This document shows, piece after piece, positions 35,219 to 44,292 of a stretch of DNA of 64,000 nt; position 1 is the first letter of the stretch, and every line of letters begins with the position of its first letter. Under the pieces are notes generated by a model. That model had not been told where the DNA came from. It ran no database searches and saw only the letters and a program-made list of their open reading frames with translations. The position numbers and the translations under genes are program-made. This stretch comes from Fulvivirga ulvae (lineage in GTDB: Bacteria > Bacteroidota > Bacteroidia > Cytophagales > Cyclobacteriaceae): assembly GCF_021389975.1 (NCBI RefSeq), contig NZ_CP089981.1, positions 310,001 to 374,000 on the forward strand, written 5' to 3'.

Positions 35219-36901
35219 ATGCCAAAAGGCAATTCTAAAGATAAATCATATAAACCCATTCTTCCCGGCACCAGCGACTGGCCGGTGGTGCAACTGAGCA
35301 GAAACAGGAAACAGTTTATAGCCAAAGTAGTAGAAGAGGCTTTTATCAAGATTACAGATGCCAACCCTGGCAGACAGGAGCTTCGCGAAGAGCTTGAATC
35401 AACGCTTTATCAGGAAAAACTTCGCATAAAGCAAAACCCATGGAGAGTAGATCCCCGGGATGATTACAGATTTTGGGAGCATGTCAAAAATGAGCTTGTA
35501 GAGCTTGCCTCTGAGCATGAAGCCCGGGAAAAGGAAGAAGACATACTTAAACGTGTAGTATCCCGCTATGCTCATGAAATAGCCGGAAACTTTAAAAAAA
35601 CGAGATATCAGTTAACCCGAGAAATGGTAAAGTTTGGTTTCGCCAGACTGCTTAATGCCACACGCGTAAAAAGATTTGGAGCCTTTTTCCGAAACGAATA
35701 TACTCTGAGAGACAAAATCCAGATAACAGGAAAAGCCAAGCAACTGCGCCGACTAGCCAGAAAGGGGACCGTTGTAATGGTGCCCACTCACTTCAGCAAC
35801 CTCGACTCTATCCTGATCGGGTGGATCATACACGTTCTGGGGCTGCCTGCTTTCATCTATGGCGCCGGACTCAACCTGTTCAACATAAAGATTTTTGCAT
35901 ACTTTATGAATAGCCTTGGGGCCTATAAAGTCGACCGGAGAAAGAAAAACTTTATATATCTTGAAACACTAAAAATGTATTCTACCCTGGCAATCCAGGA
36001 AGGAGCGCATAGTTTATTTTTCCCAGGTGGAACAAGATCACGATCTGGAGAAATAGAAAGTTCGCTAAAACTGGGGCTGCTGGGCACTGCAATGGAAGCT
36101 CAAAGATCCATTTACATGAAACATCCGAACGGTGACGGCAAAAAGATTTTTATAGTTCCGGTAACAATCAATTATAACTTCGTATTAGAAGCACCGTCTT
36201 TAATTAACGAACACCTCGAACGACAGGGAGGTGAAAAGTATTATGTGGAGAGTGATGAGTACTCCACTTCATATAATATGATCAAATTCCTGATCAAGTT
36301 CTTCACTAAAGGTTCTGATATATCAGTATCCATCGGCAGAGGTATGGACCTGTTGGGCAACTATGTTGATGATGATGGAAATAGTATTGATAAGCATGGC
36401 AGGTTTATTAACACCCGTGATTATTTCACATCGAACGGGGAGATCAATGCTGATAAGCAACGGGAAGAAGAATACACGAGGCGCCTAAGCCAGATCATAG
36501 TTAAAGAATACCATAAAATAAACAGGGTTTTCGCAAGTCATCTGGTTGCATTCACGGCTTTCAGATTATGGAGGAAACAGCACTACAAGCTTGATCTGTA
36601 TGACTTTCTGAGGCTGCCTGAAGAAGAAATGGTGATCAACTATGATGAATTTAAAACCCAGTTCAAGAAAGCAAGAAAGCATGTATTCAAACTAAAAAAA
36701 CAAAATAAGGTCAATGTTGCCGCTCACCTGAAAGGGAATATTGATGATGTTATTAAAATGGGTATCGACAATGTGGGCATGTACCACAGTAAACGCCCGC
36801 TGCTTACAGACAAGGCTGGTAACATTATCACCAAAGACCTTAATACTTTGTATTACTATCACAACCGTATGAATGGCTATGACCTCGAAAAGTATATCTA
36901 A
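35219..36901 (+). CDS. Glycerophospholipid acyltransferase (PlsB/PlsC-like)
   Basis: This 560-residue protein has the four acyltransferase blocks: HX4D in VPTHFSNLDSILIGW, block II GAYKVDRRKKN, block III FFPGGTRSRSGEI and block IV FIVPVTINYNF. The length and the GGTRSRSG form of block III are closer to glycerol-3-phosphate acyltransferase (PlsB) than to the ~240-residue PlsC. It therefore probably acylates glycerol-3-phosphate or lysophosphatidate at the inner membrane; the acyl donor and step are not certain. It starts at ATG 35219. The gpsA gene, which makes glycerol-3-phosphate, overlaps its 3' end, a context that supports G3P as the substrate. Confidence 0.83.
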   Translation: MPKGNSKDKSYKPILPGTSDWPVVQLSRNRKQFIAKVVEEAFIKITDANPGRQELREELESTLYQEKLRIKQNPWRVDPRDDYRFWEHVKNELVELASEHEAREKEEDILKRVVSRYAHEIAGNFKKTRYQLTREMVKFGFARLLNATRVKRFGAFFRNEYTLRDKIQITGKAKQLRRLARKGTVVMVPTHFSNLDSILIGWIIHVLGLPAFIYGAGLNLFNIKIFAYFMNSLGAYKVDRRKKNFIYLETLKMYSTLAIQEGAHSLFFPGGTRSRSGEIESSLKLGLLGTAMEAQRSIYMKHPNGDGKKIFIVPVTINYNFVLEAPSLINEHLERQGGEKYYVESDEYSTSYNMIKFLIKFFTKGSDISVSIGRGMDLLGNYVDDDGNSIDKHGRFINTRDYFTSNGEINADKQREEEYTRRLSQIIVKEYHKINRVFASHLVAFTAFRLWRKQHYKLDLYDFLRLPEEEMVINYDEFKTQFKKARKHVFKLKKQNKVNVAAHLKGNIDDVIKMGIDNVGMYHSKRPLLTDKAGNIITKDLNTLYYYHNRMNGYDLEKYI

Positions 36902-37934
36902 AAAGCCAGTTGGCGTAATCGGTGCAGGAAGCTTCGGATCGGCCATTGCCAACATACTTGCTGAGAAAAGTGAGGTTCTGCTGTATGCCCGTGACAGTAA
37001 CACGGTCAGAAAAATAGCTGAGAACAAAGAAAACCGGGGTCATAAGCTACATACCAATGTCACTCCCACCGGAGATCTGAGTTACCTTGCCAATTCCTGC
37101 GACATCATATTTCCCATTGTACCCTCCTCAGCCTTTAGGAGTATGATGCAGCAACTGTCTCCCTACCTCCACCCCTACCACATACTTATCCATGGCACTA
37201 AAGGGCTGGATATTTCCCTGCCGCCAGGTGAAACGATTGACTCGGTCCCTTTCCTGACCCGGGAAAATATCAGAACTATGAGTGAGGTGATCATGGATGA
37301 GAGTGTGGTAATACGGATAGGCTGCCTTGCAGGGCCTAACCTGGCCAAGGAGATGGCCGCAAACCACCCCGCAGCCACCGTTGTGGCCAGCCATTATAAA
37401 GAAGTGATCAGAGAAGGCGAAAAGCTACTCCGCAATGATCGTTTTCAGGTTTACGGCAATAGCGACCTTATTGGTATCGAGTTGGCCGGTGTGCTTAAAA
37501 ACATTATTGCCATTGCTTCAGGGGCTCTCAGCGGACTTGGTTTGGGTGAGAATGCCAAAGGTCTTCTCATTAGCCGTGGTATGGTAGAAATGATACACCT
37601 TGGAAAAGCTATGGGAGGAGAGGTTGAAGCTTTTGTCGGGCTTGCAGGTATTGGTGATCTGGTTACTACCTGTAACAGTACCTTGAGCAGGAACTTTACT
37701 GTAGGTCACCGCCTGGCCAAAGGCGAAACTCTCGAAGAGATACTCTCGAATATGGAAGAGGTCGCCGAAGGCGTAAATACAGTACGAATAGCCAAAAAAT
37801 TCATAGACACTGCCAAGCTCAGAGCACCTATCACTGAGGCTCTTTACGAGGTATTGTTCGAAGGACTCACTGTTGACAAAGCTTTGCAACTTTTAATGCG
37901 ATATCCCTATAACGTAGACATAGACTTCCTGTAA
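36873..37934 (+). CDS. gpsA: NAD(P)H-dependent glycerol-3-phosphate dehydrogenase
   Basis: This 353-residue enzyme reduces dihydroxyacetone phosphate to sn-glycerol-3-phosphate for phospholipid synthesis. It has the N-terminal Rossmann motif GVIGAGSFGSAIANIL, the family segments GTKGLD and CLAGPNLAKEMA, the catalytic Lys region AGVLKNIIAIASG and the substrate-binding NSTLSRNFTVG. The gene starts at ATG 36873 or 36879; both lie inside the 3' end of the acyltransferase gene (overlap 29 or 23 bases), implying translational coupling. A long palindromic terminator follows after ~50 bases. Confidence 0.95.
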   Translation: MAMTSKSISKKPVGVIGAGSFGSAIANILAEKSEVLLYARDSNTVRKIAENKENRGHKLHTNVTPTGDLSYLANSCDIIFPIVPSSAFRSMMQQLSPYLHPYHILIHGTKGLDISLPPGETIDSVPFLTRENIRTMSEVIMDESVVIRIGCLAGPNLAKEMAANHPAATVVASHYKEVIREGEKLLRNDRFQVYGNSDLIGIELAGVLKNIIAIASGALSGLGLGENAKGLLISRGMVEMIHLGKAMGGEVEAFVGLAGIGDLVTTCNSTLSRNFTVGHRLAKGETLEEILSNMEEVAEGVNTVRIAKKFIDTAKLRAPITEALYEVLFEGLTVDKALQLLMRYPYNVDIDFL

Positions 37935-37982
37935 TGTCTGTTAAGTTAAGTGATTGAAATTTTTATTAGCGGTCAAATCCCT

Positions 37983-38027
37983 GATAAACAAAGAGGGGCT
38001 GCAAGTTGCAGCCCCTCTTTGTTTATC
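37983..38027. terminator. Perfect 45-base palindromic bidirectional terminator
   Basis: Two perfect 22-base complementary arms flank one central G (38005). The core is AGAGGGGCTGCAA pairing with TTGCAGCCCCTCT, and the following TTTGTTT is T-rich on both strands. It separates the convergent gpsA and HIT-family genes. It resembles the palindrome after dnaE in design but not in sequence. Confidence 0.85.
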
Positions 38028-38047
38028 CAGGTACTAAAATTTACATT

Positions 38048-38440
38048 TTAAAAGTTACTTCTGATTTTTTCTGCGACGACTTTAAGCTCGTCTTGCGATG
38101 GGTGTAACTTAGGTCTTGTAAAATTAATATCGTCCATAGTATTCAAAGGCACCAGATGCACGTGAGTATGAGGCACTTCGATACCTATCACTGCTACACC
38201 GATACGCTTACAGGGTATGGTTTTTTCTATAGCTTTGGCCACACTTTTTGCAAAAACATGCAGCCCTCCGAGCGTATCGTCATCGAGATCGTACATATAA
38301 TCAACCTCCTTCTTGGGAACTACAAGCGCGTGACCTTCAACTAAGGGGCTAACATCCAAAAATGCTATATAATTATCATCCTCAGCCAGAATGTGCCCGG
38401 GAATCTCTCTGTTAATAATCCTGGTAAATATACTTGCCAT
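38048..38440 (-). CDS. HIT family protein
   Basis: This 130-residue protein has the histidine triad HTHVHLVPL preceded by GVAVIGIEVPH, and the N-terminal ASIFTRIINREIPGHILAEDDNYIAFLDVSPLVEGHALVVPKK (segments as in bacterial HinT). It is a nucleotide hydrolase or transferase, typically acting on AMP-lysine or AMP-phosphoramidate adducts. It is translationally coupled to greA through a TGATG junction, where the greA stop and this ATG share one base. Confidence 0.93.
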   Translation of the reverse strand: MASIFTRIINREIPGHILAEDDNYIAFLDVSPLVEGHALVVPKKEVDYMYDLDDDTLGGLHVFAKSVAKAIEKTIPCKRIGVAVIGIEVPHTHVHLVPLNTMDDINFTRPKLHPSQDELKVVAEKIRSNF

Positions 38441-38913
38441 CAGATACCTATTTCTATAATTTCAAATTCTATTTCACCACCCGGGGTTTGGATTCTGGCA
38501 GAGTCTCCCGCCTTTTTGCCCAAAAGACCTTTTCCTATTGGTGATTGAACGGATATTTTGCTGGCTTTCAAATCAGCCTCCTCCTCAGACACCAGGGAAT
38601 AAGTGAATACCGCACCGTTTTTGGTGTTTTTGATCTTCACTTTCGACAGGATAGAGACTTTTGAAGTGTCTATAGTACTTTCGTCAATAACCCGGGCATT
38701 TCCAACGACTTCTTCCAGCTGGGCAATTTTAGCCTCAAGATGGCCCTGAGCATCCTTAGCAGCGTCGTATTCAGCATTTTCGCTTAAATCTCCTTTGTCT
38801 CTGGCTTCAGCAATCTGCTTAGCTATATCTGCTCTTCCTTTTGTTTTCAGCTCGTTTAACTCGGCCTTTAGCTTATCTAATCCTTCCTTGGTATAATATG
38901 CCACCTTTCCCAT
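38440..38913 (-). CDS. greA: Transcription elongation factor GreA
   Basis: This 157-residue factor has an N-terminal coiled coil with the acidic tip (ARDKGDLSENAEYDAAK) that enters the RNA polymerase secondary channel and stimulates cleavage of backtracked RNA. The C-terminal FKBP-like domain includes VSILSKVKIKNTKNG and SPIGKGLLGKKAGDSARIQTPGG. ATG 38913 (MGKVAYYTKEG) is chosen; an upstream in-frame start at 38946 would add residues foreign to the family. It is the first gene of a two-gene unit with the HIT protein. Confidence 0.95.
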   Translation of the reverse strand: MGKVAYYTKEGLDKLKAELNELKTKGRADIAKQIAEARDKGDLSENAEYDAAKDAQGHLEAKIAQLEEVVGNARVIDESTIDTSKVSILSKVKIKNTKNGAVFTYSLVSEEEADLKASKISVQSPIGKGLLGKKAGDSARIQTPGGEIEFEIIEIGI

Positions 38914-39044
38914 ATTCTTTAATTTTATTAGCTCTATAAAAAACAAATAACGGTCTCTGGTATGAAACCGTTTATGATCATTTTTCCTTTAAATCTTCTA
39001 CAAAGGTAACTGTTTCTAACTCATGTTCAAAACAATCGACCTAA

Positions 39045-39887
39045 CTACTTGCCGACGAGTTCGGGTATGTTTGTCTTTATCTGGTTGAGGATTTCATCAT
39101 CAAACTGAGCCAAATATAGTGTTTTAGCCTTAGTCAGTTGTTCAAAAGTCAACCCCTTTGCTCCACGCAAATCTGCTTTGTATAAACTTGCATTTTCAAA
39201 GTTGGCACCTGTAAGATAGCAATTTGTCAGATTCGCTTCCATTAAAAATGCATTTTTAAAATTAGACTTGATCAAAAATGCATTCTCTAGTTGTGCCTTG
39301 ATCAAATAGGCATCTTTGAAGTTTGCGCCACTGGCATAAGCTCCCTTCAACATGGCCTGATTCAGGTTCGAATTTTCCAGATTGGTCTGGTTCAGCCTTG
39401 TATTCTCCAGATTGGTCTCTATCAAAAAAGCATTGGAAATGTCTGCTGAGTTAAGGTTAGAGCCTGCCAAATTAACATAGTTAAGGTTTGTACGAGCCAA
39501 ATGGCAGTTCACAAGGTTGATCTCATGTATACCATGCCTGTTCAGCCTTTTTATATTACCCACTGTCCTAAAGGCAGCTTCTTCAGACTCCCACAGACGG
39601 AAATCATCAATTTCATCTTTATAGGTTCGTATTCGCTGGCGTACCTCTCCATTTTTATTCAGCCAGAATATGAGCATACCGATTACGGCAATATCAAAGA
39701 TCATACCGTGGGCCTCTGCTAGCACCTGACTAAAAAATGCATTAAAATCTGCCAGATAATAGGGCATACTCAACCCCAATACTATAATCGACAGCACTAC
39801 GAGTACTATCGCAGAGGTTAGTATGGGTTTTTCAATAATAGAGTTTACGTACTCTTTGAATTTTTTTGTTTGAGTTTTTAGCTGCAT
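39045..39887 (-). CDS. Pentapeptide-repeat membrane protein
   Basis: This 280-residue protein has two N-terminal membrane helices (AIVLVVLSIIVLGLSMPYYL and GMIFDIAVIGMLIFWLN). A C-terminal right-handed beta-helix has about 22 pentapeptide repeats of the A(N/D)LxX kind (NLNYVNLAGSNLNSADISNA, then ANLTNCYLTGANFENASLYK). The repeats would project from the membrane and may mediate binding or scaffolding; no enzymatic motif exists. ATG 39887 (MQLKTQTKKF) is used. It is single, between greA and the dehydrogenase gene, and I see no convincing regulatory site. Confidence 0.87.
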   Translation of the reverse strand: MQLKTQTKKFKEYVNSIIEKPILTSAIVLVVLSIIVLGLSMPYYLADFNAFFSQVLAEAHGMIFDIAVIGMLIFWLNKNGEVRQRIRTYKDEIDDFRLWESEEAAFRTVGNIKRLNRHGIHEINLVNCHLARTNLNYVNLAGSNLNSADISNAFLIETNLENTRLNQTNLENSNLNQAMLKGAYASGANFKDAYLIKAQLENAFLIKSNFKNAFLMEANLTNCYLTGANFENASLYKADLRGAKGLTFEQLTKAKTLYLAQFDDEILNQIKTNIPELVGK

Positions 39888-39993
39888 CGACAAGACAACG
39901 AAAAAATGTACTCCATTTAACTATATTAATAAAAACGCGGCTAAAATTAAAGGTTACACCACAATAAAGTTTGGCTACAATATGTAATAAATT

Positions 39994-40932
39994 TCATTGA
40001 ATTCCGTTTATTTCCCTCTTTATTTTATCGATAAGTACATTATTAATCTTTTCATATGACTCATAGGACCACCCGGCTACATGTGGGGTGAGTATGGTTT
40101 TGTTCGAATTTACTAAATATTCAAACATTTTTTGCTCGGAAGAAGTAAGATTACTGATTTTTTCGTTCTCAAGTACGTCCAGACCGGCTCCAATTACTTT
40201 ACCGGATTCTATAGCCTGGCACAAACCGGCGAGAGAGACTATCTCCCCTCTTGCCGTATTAATCAAAAAAATTTTCTTCCTGAATTTATTAATGTAATTA
40301 AAATCTACCAGACCCCTGGTTTCCTTTGTCAGTGGTATATGCAAACTAAATATATCTGCACGCTCATATATTTCACCCATGGATGTTTGCCGTACGAAGT
40401 CATCCGTACAATCTGTTTTATATTTATCAAAGACGAGCACTTCACAGCCGAACCCTCTCAACTTTTCAGCAAATGCAGTACCCATATAGCCGTACCCAAC
40501 CAATGCTATCGTTTTGCCACTCAACTCATACCCCCTGTTACCCTCACGGTCCCAAACCCCTGACCTAACCTCTCTGTCAGATTTAACTATATTATTAAGA
40601 AGTCCCAAAAGCAATCCCATACAATGTTCACCGAGGGCATTTCTATTACCTTCGGGAGCATTGAGTATTTTTATATTACGCCTGTTTAACGCCTCTTCAT
40701 CAAGGTTATCAATACCGGCTCCCGCCCTACCTACAAATTTCAGTTGTTTTGCCTGCGTCACGAGTGCTTCATCAACGCGGGTTTTACTTCTGATGATCAG
40801 TCCTTCATAATTATGGATAATATTCATAATCCCGTCCCTGGCAATGGTAGGTTGATAATCAGGCTCCAGGCCTGCAGCCAAAAGGAGTTCCTCGATATTA
40901 TCATACATGTAATCAACAATAAGACACTTCAT
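39994..40932 (-). CDS. D-isomer 2-hydroxyacid dehydrogenase (SerA-like)
   Basis: This 312-residue enzyme has the D-2-hydroxyacid dehydrogenase layout: N-terminal catalytic half (GLIIRSKTRVDEAL, FVGRAGAGIDNLD), NAD-binding VGYGYMGTAFAEKLRGFG, the catalytic Arg in LINTARGEIV, the Glu in DVLENEKI and the His in LTPHVAGWSYES. It lacks the C-terminal ACT domain of long SerA forms, as is common for the short 3-phosphoglycerate dehydrogenases in Bacteroidota. Phosphoglycerate is the likely substrate but not certain. Its ATG overlaps the mgtE stop by one base (TAATG), so the two are translationally coupled. Confidence 0.87.
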   Translation of the reverse strand: MKCLIVDYMYDNIEELLLAAGLEPDYQPTIARDGIMNIIHNYEGLIIRSKTRVDEALVTQAKQLKFVGRAGAGIDNLDEEALNRRNIKILNAPEGNRNALGEHCMGLLLGLLNNIVKSDREVRSGVWDREGNRGYELSGKTIALVGYGYMGTAFAEKLRGFGCEVLVFDKYKTDCTDDFVRQTSMGEIYERADIFSLHIPLTKETRGLVDFNYINKFRKKIFLINTARGEIVSLAGLCQAIESGKVIGAGLDVLENEKISNLTSSEQKMFEYLVNSNKTILTPHVAGWSYESYEKINNVLIDKIKREINGIQ

Positions 40933-42290
40933 TATAACATAAGATGTACGGTATAAAAATATATTGCAAGACCTAGCAAGTCATTAGTCGTGGTAATAAA
41001 AGGACCGGAAGCCAACGCCGGGTTGAAACCGAACTTATTTAATATTAAAGGCGTGATAGTTCCCATGAAAGATGCTATAAGCACTACGCAAAAAAGCGCT
41101 ATCGAAACTACCACCGCGAGGTTCTGAGTTCCTCCGGAAATAACGTTACCTCCATAAACAAGCACCGCCAGTACGGCACCGTTTAGTGCGGCCACCATAA
41201 AAACTTTTATGAGTCTTTTCGCCAGGCTGTCGCTAAATGCGGAGGGATTAGCCAGACTCTGCACCACGATGGATGAGGACTGAATACCCACATTTCCCCC
41301 GGTAGCCTGTATCAAGGGGATGAAAAAGGCAATGGCCGTTATTCTTAACAGCTCATCTTCAAATACCCCGATAAGCATTGCACTTATAAACCCACCAAAT
41401 ACTCCTATTACCAACCAGGGTAGCCTGGCTTTGGTTAACATCCATACACTGTCATCCTCTTCCACATCACCGGAAATACCTGACATGATCTGTCTTTCTT
41501 CTTCTGCCTGCTCGGTAATTACGTCTACTACGTCATCAATAGTGATGCGTCCCAGCAGCTTCCCCTGCATGTTAACAACAGGCACCGCTTCAAGATCATA
41601 CTTACGCATCACCATGGCTACTTCTTCTTCAGACATGTAGGTCTCCACCGAAATAAGCTCCGGCTCATATATGTCTGCGATTTGGGTTTTATCTCCCGCC
41701 AGAATGATCCGTTTCAAAGATACTCTGCCCAACAGGCGGTCATTATCATCCACTACATATACAGAATAGAGTTTTTGGACGTTTTCTGCCTGTCGCCGGA
41801 TCTCTTCGATACACTGTACCACTGACCAGTTAACGTTGGCCTTTATAAGTTCTTTGGCCATTAGTCCTCCGGCCACATCTTCTTCGTACCTTAGCAGGTC
41901 AAGAATGTTAGCTTCCTTCTCCTCGTTATCCAGACTGGCAATAACCTCTTCTCGCTCTTTGATCGGCAATTCATTGAGGATATCAACAGCATCATCGGAA
42001 TCAAGATGGTTTACAATTTCAGTAATTTCACCCGGTTGAAAAACCTTCAGAAAACGCTCTCTAATGTCTTCATCAAGATCATTGATAATCTCGGCTCGGG
42101 TTTCAGACGGAAGCAAGTCAATGACATACTTGGAATCCTCGGTATCAAACTCATGTAAAAGTGCGGAAATATCAGCCGGATTCACCCCTTCCAGGATTTC
42201 TTTTATAAAACCCTCATCCCTCTCATCAACAGCATGTTGAAAACGCTGACGAAATTCGTTAGATAATTCAAACTTTAGTATTTCCTCCAC
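40932..42290 (-). CDS. mgtE: Magnesium transporter MgtE
   Basis: This 452-residue protein has the MgtE N-domain of superhelical repeats (LLHEFDTEDSKYVIDLLPSETRAEI and similar), a CBS pair (NVQKLYSVYVVDDNDRLLGRVSLKRI and YDLEAVPVVNMQGKLLGRITIDDVVDVI), then a five-helix membrane domain (LPWLVIGVFGGFISAMLIG, ITAIAFFIPLIQATGGNVGIQSS, and ALASGPFITTTNDLLGLAIYF with the conserved TTxxD). It is a Mg2+-gated Mg2+ channel of the inner membrane. The start is GTG at 42290, overlapping the rsmA 3' end by 23 bases, and the dehydrogenase gene is coupled downstream. Confidence 0.94.
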   Translation of the reverse strand: MEEILKFELSNEFRQRFQHAVDERDEGFIKEILEGVNPADISALLHEFDTEDSKYVIDLLPSETRAEIINDLDEDIRERFLKVFQPGEITEIVNHLDSDDAVDILNELPIKEREEVIASLDNEEKEANILDLLRYEEDVAGGLMAKELIKANVNWSVVQCIEEIRRQAENVQKLYSVYVVDDNDRLLGRVSLKRIILAGDKTQIADIYEPELISVETYMSEEEVAMVMRKYDLEAVPVVNMQGKLLGRITIDDVVDVITEQAEEERQIMSGISGDVEEDDSVWMLTKARLPWLVIGVFGGFISAMLIGVFEDELLRITAIAFFIPLIQATGGNVGIQSSSIVVQSLANPSAFSDSLAKRLIKVFMVAALNGAVLAVLVYGGNVISGGTQNLAVVVSIALFCVVLIASFMGTITPLILNKFGFNPALASGPFITTTNDLLGLAIYFYTVHLML

Positions 42291-43053
42291 TTGCTATATC
42301 ATTTGTAAGTTTTACAAATTCATTAACTGATAAGGTCTCAGCCCGTCTGTTCAGTATGTCCTGCTCTCTGACTTCTTCAGCCAGGTTTAAGGGTTTCAGA
42401 GCATTACGCAATGTTTTTCGCCTGTTTTGAAATCCCTGTTTAACCACTTGCTTAAAAAGTACCTCATCACAATTCAGCTTTTTAAGGCCGTTACGCCTGA
42501 GCTTTATCACACCTGACTGAACTTTAGGAGGCGGATCGAACACCGAAGCATCTACCGTAAAAAGGTATTCCATATCATAGTATGCCTGAAGCAATACGCT
42601 TAATATCCCATAGTCCTTATTGCCGGGTGGCGATACCAGCCTCTTCGCCACTTCTTTTTGCAACATACAAACCACTTCTATAACCTGATCTTTCTCTTCT
42701 AGTATTTTAAAGAATATCTGGGAGGAAATGTTATAAGGAAAATTACCTATAATGGCATACTCACCACCAAGAGCATGGTTAAGGTCCATTTTCAGAAAAT
42801 CTCCCTCGAGAATTTTATTATTTAAATCCGGGAAGTTCTTTTTCAGATAGGCAATTGATTCTGTATCAATATCAATAAGCACCAGGTTTTCTGCATACTT
42901 TTCTTCCAAAAAATGTGTAAGTACACCAGTTCCCGGGCCTATTTCCAATATCTTCCTCTGCTCATTATCGACACTCAGTGCATCAACAATATTCCGTGCT
43001 ATGTTCTGATCCTTTAAAAAATGTTGCCCCAGATGCTTCTTCGGTTTAACCAT
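42268..43053 (-). CDS. rsmA: 16S rRNA (adenine1518-N6/adenine1519-N6)-dimethyltransferase
   Basis: This 261-residue methyltransferase (KsgA) dimethylates two adenosines in the 3' hairpin of 16S rRNA late in 30S assembly. The N-terminal KPKKHLGQHFLKDQNIA, the SAM-binding LEIGPGTGVLTHFLEE, the catalytic NFPYNISSQIF and the C-terminal helical domain (VKQGFQNRRKTLRNAL) are all present. It starts at ATG 43053, divergent from pdxA with a 92-base gap, and heads the operon rsmA-mgtE-dehydrogenase. Confidence 0.96.
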   Translation of the reverse strand: MVKPKKHLGQHFLKDQNIARNIVDALSVDNEQRKILEIGPGTGVLTHFLEEKYAENLVLIDIDTESIAYLKKNFPDLNNKILEGDFLKMDLNHALGGEYAIIGNFPYNISSQIFFKILEEKDQVIEVVCMLQKEVAKRLVSPPGNKDYGILSVLLQAYYDMEYLFTVDASVFDPPPKVQSGVIKLRRNGLKKLNCDEVLFKQVVKQGFQNRRKTLRNALKPLNLAEEVREQDILNRRAETLSVNEFVKLTNDIASGGNTKV

Positions 43054-43145
43054 GCTTTTTTCAATGATTAGAAAATACTTTAACTTGCGTTCAGAAAAGT
43101 AAAACTACCGGCAAATATCCGGGTGGGTAAAGTTATTAAAATATA

Positions 43146-44174
43146 ATGAGCAGTAATTCAAAACAAGAAGATAAACCTGTAATTGGCATTACCATAGGAG
43201 ACATCAACGGCATAGGCCCAGAAGTAACAATCAAAGCGTTACGGGATAACAGGATACTTAACTTCATTACACCGGTAATTTATGGTTCTTCTAAAACCCT
43301 TTCGTATTACCGAAAGGCACTGCGCATGGATGATTTTAATTATAGCCATGTAAAGGAGTCAGGCCAGTTTCATTTCAGAAAAGTAAATGTGGTAAACTGC
43401 TGGACGGAAATGGTTGAGATCAATACAGGGGTAGTGACCCCGGAAGCGGGAAAAGCTTCTTTCCAGGCTCTTAAGAAGGCCACTGAAGACCTGAAGTCGG
43501 GGTTGATAGATGCCGTAGTCACCGCACCAATCAATAAAAATAATATTCAAAGTGATGATTTTAAATTTGCAGGTCACACGGAATACTTCACACAACATTT
43601 TGATGCTAAAGACAGCCTGATGTTTATGACCTCAGACGACCTTAAAATTGGGGTGGTAACAGGCCATATCCCAATAAAAGAGGTTAGCAAAACCCTTTCA
43701 AGTGAATTGATTTCGCGCAAGTTGGGCATTATGGAGCACTCGCTAAGGGTAGATTTTGGCATTAAAAAACCGAAAATTGCCGTCTTGGGCCTTAATCCTC
43801 ATGCCGGCGAAGGAGGCTTACTGGGCAAAGAAGACATAGACGTTATTGAACCCGCCATAAAAGAGTTTAAACAAAAAGGCAAACTGGTTTTTGGTCCGTT
43901 TCCTGCCGATGGATTTTTTGGAAAAGGTGATTACAAAAAGTTTGATGGTATACTGGCCATGTACCATGATCAGGGGCTAATACCTTTTAAAACACTGGCT
44001 TTTGAAAATGGGGTTAACTATACAGCCGGACTATCCATTATCAGAACATCACCGGACCATGGTACAGCTTATGATATAGCTGGAAAAAATGAAGCCCAGG
44101 AAACTTCAATGCGCCAGGCCATCTATCTTGCCAGAGATATATACAAAAACAGAAAAGAACAATTAACAGAATAA
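43146..44174 (+). CDS. pdxA: 4-hydroxythreonine-4-phosphate dehydrogenase
   Basis: This 342-residue enzyme of the DXP-dependent pyridoxal phosphate pathway oxidises 4-phosphohydroxy-L-threonine. Family signatures are IGITIGDINGIGPEV at the N terminus, VVTAPINKNNI, GHTEYFTQHF, the metal-binding GLNPHAGEGG and MYHDQGLIPFKTLAFENGVN. It starts at ATG 43146. No other pyridoxine gene is nearby. The PLP it helps to make is the cofactor of the aminotransferase at 58 kb, but no regulatory link is visible. Confidence 0.95.
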   Translation: MSSNSKQEDKPVIGITIGDINGIGPEVTIKALRDNRILNFITPVIYGSSKTLSYYRKALRMDDFNYSHVKESGQFHFRKVNVVNCWTEMVEINTGVVTPEAGKASFQALKKATEDLKSGLIDAVVTAPINKNNIQSDDFKFAGHTEYFTQHFDAKDSLMFMTSDDLKIGVVTGHIPIKEVSKTLSSELISRKLGIMEHSLRVDFGIKKPKIAVLGLNPHAGEGGLLGKEDIDVIEPAIKEFKQKGKLVFGPFPADGFFGKGDYKKFDGILAMYHDQGLIPFKTLAFENGVNYTAGLSIIRTSPDHGTAYDIAGKNEAQETSMRQAIYLARDIYKNRKEQLTE

Positions 44175-44292
44175 TATCTTTACTTGTTGCCTAAAAGTGG
44201 ACATTTAACTAGCCTCACTTTATAACTATCTGAGGCCAACCTATGTTTATTTGTCGAAAACAATTAACTTTCAGAGAATTATAAGAACGCTG

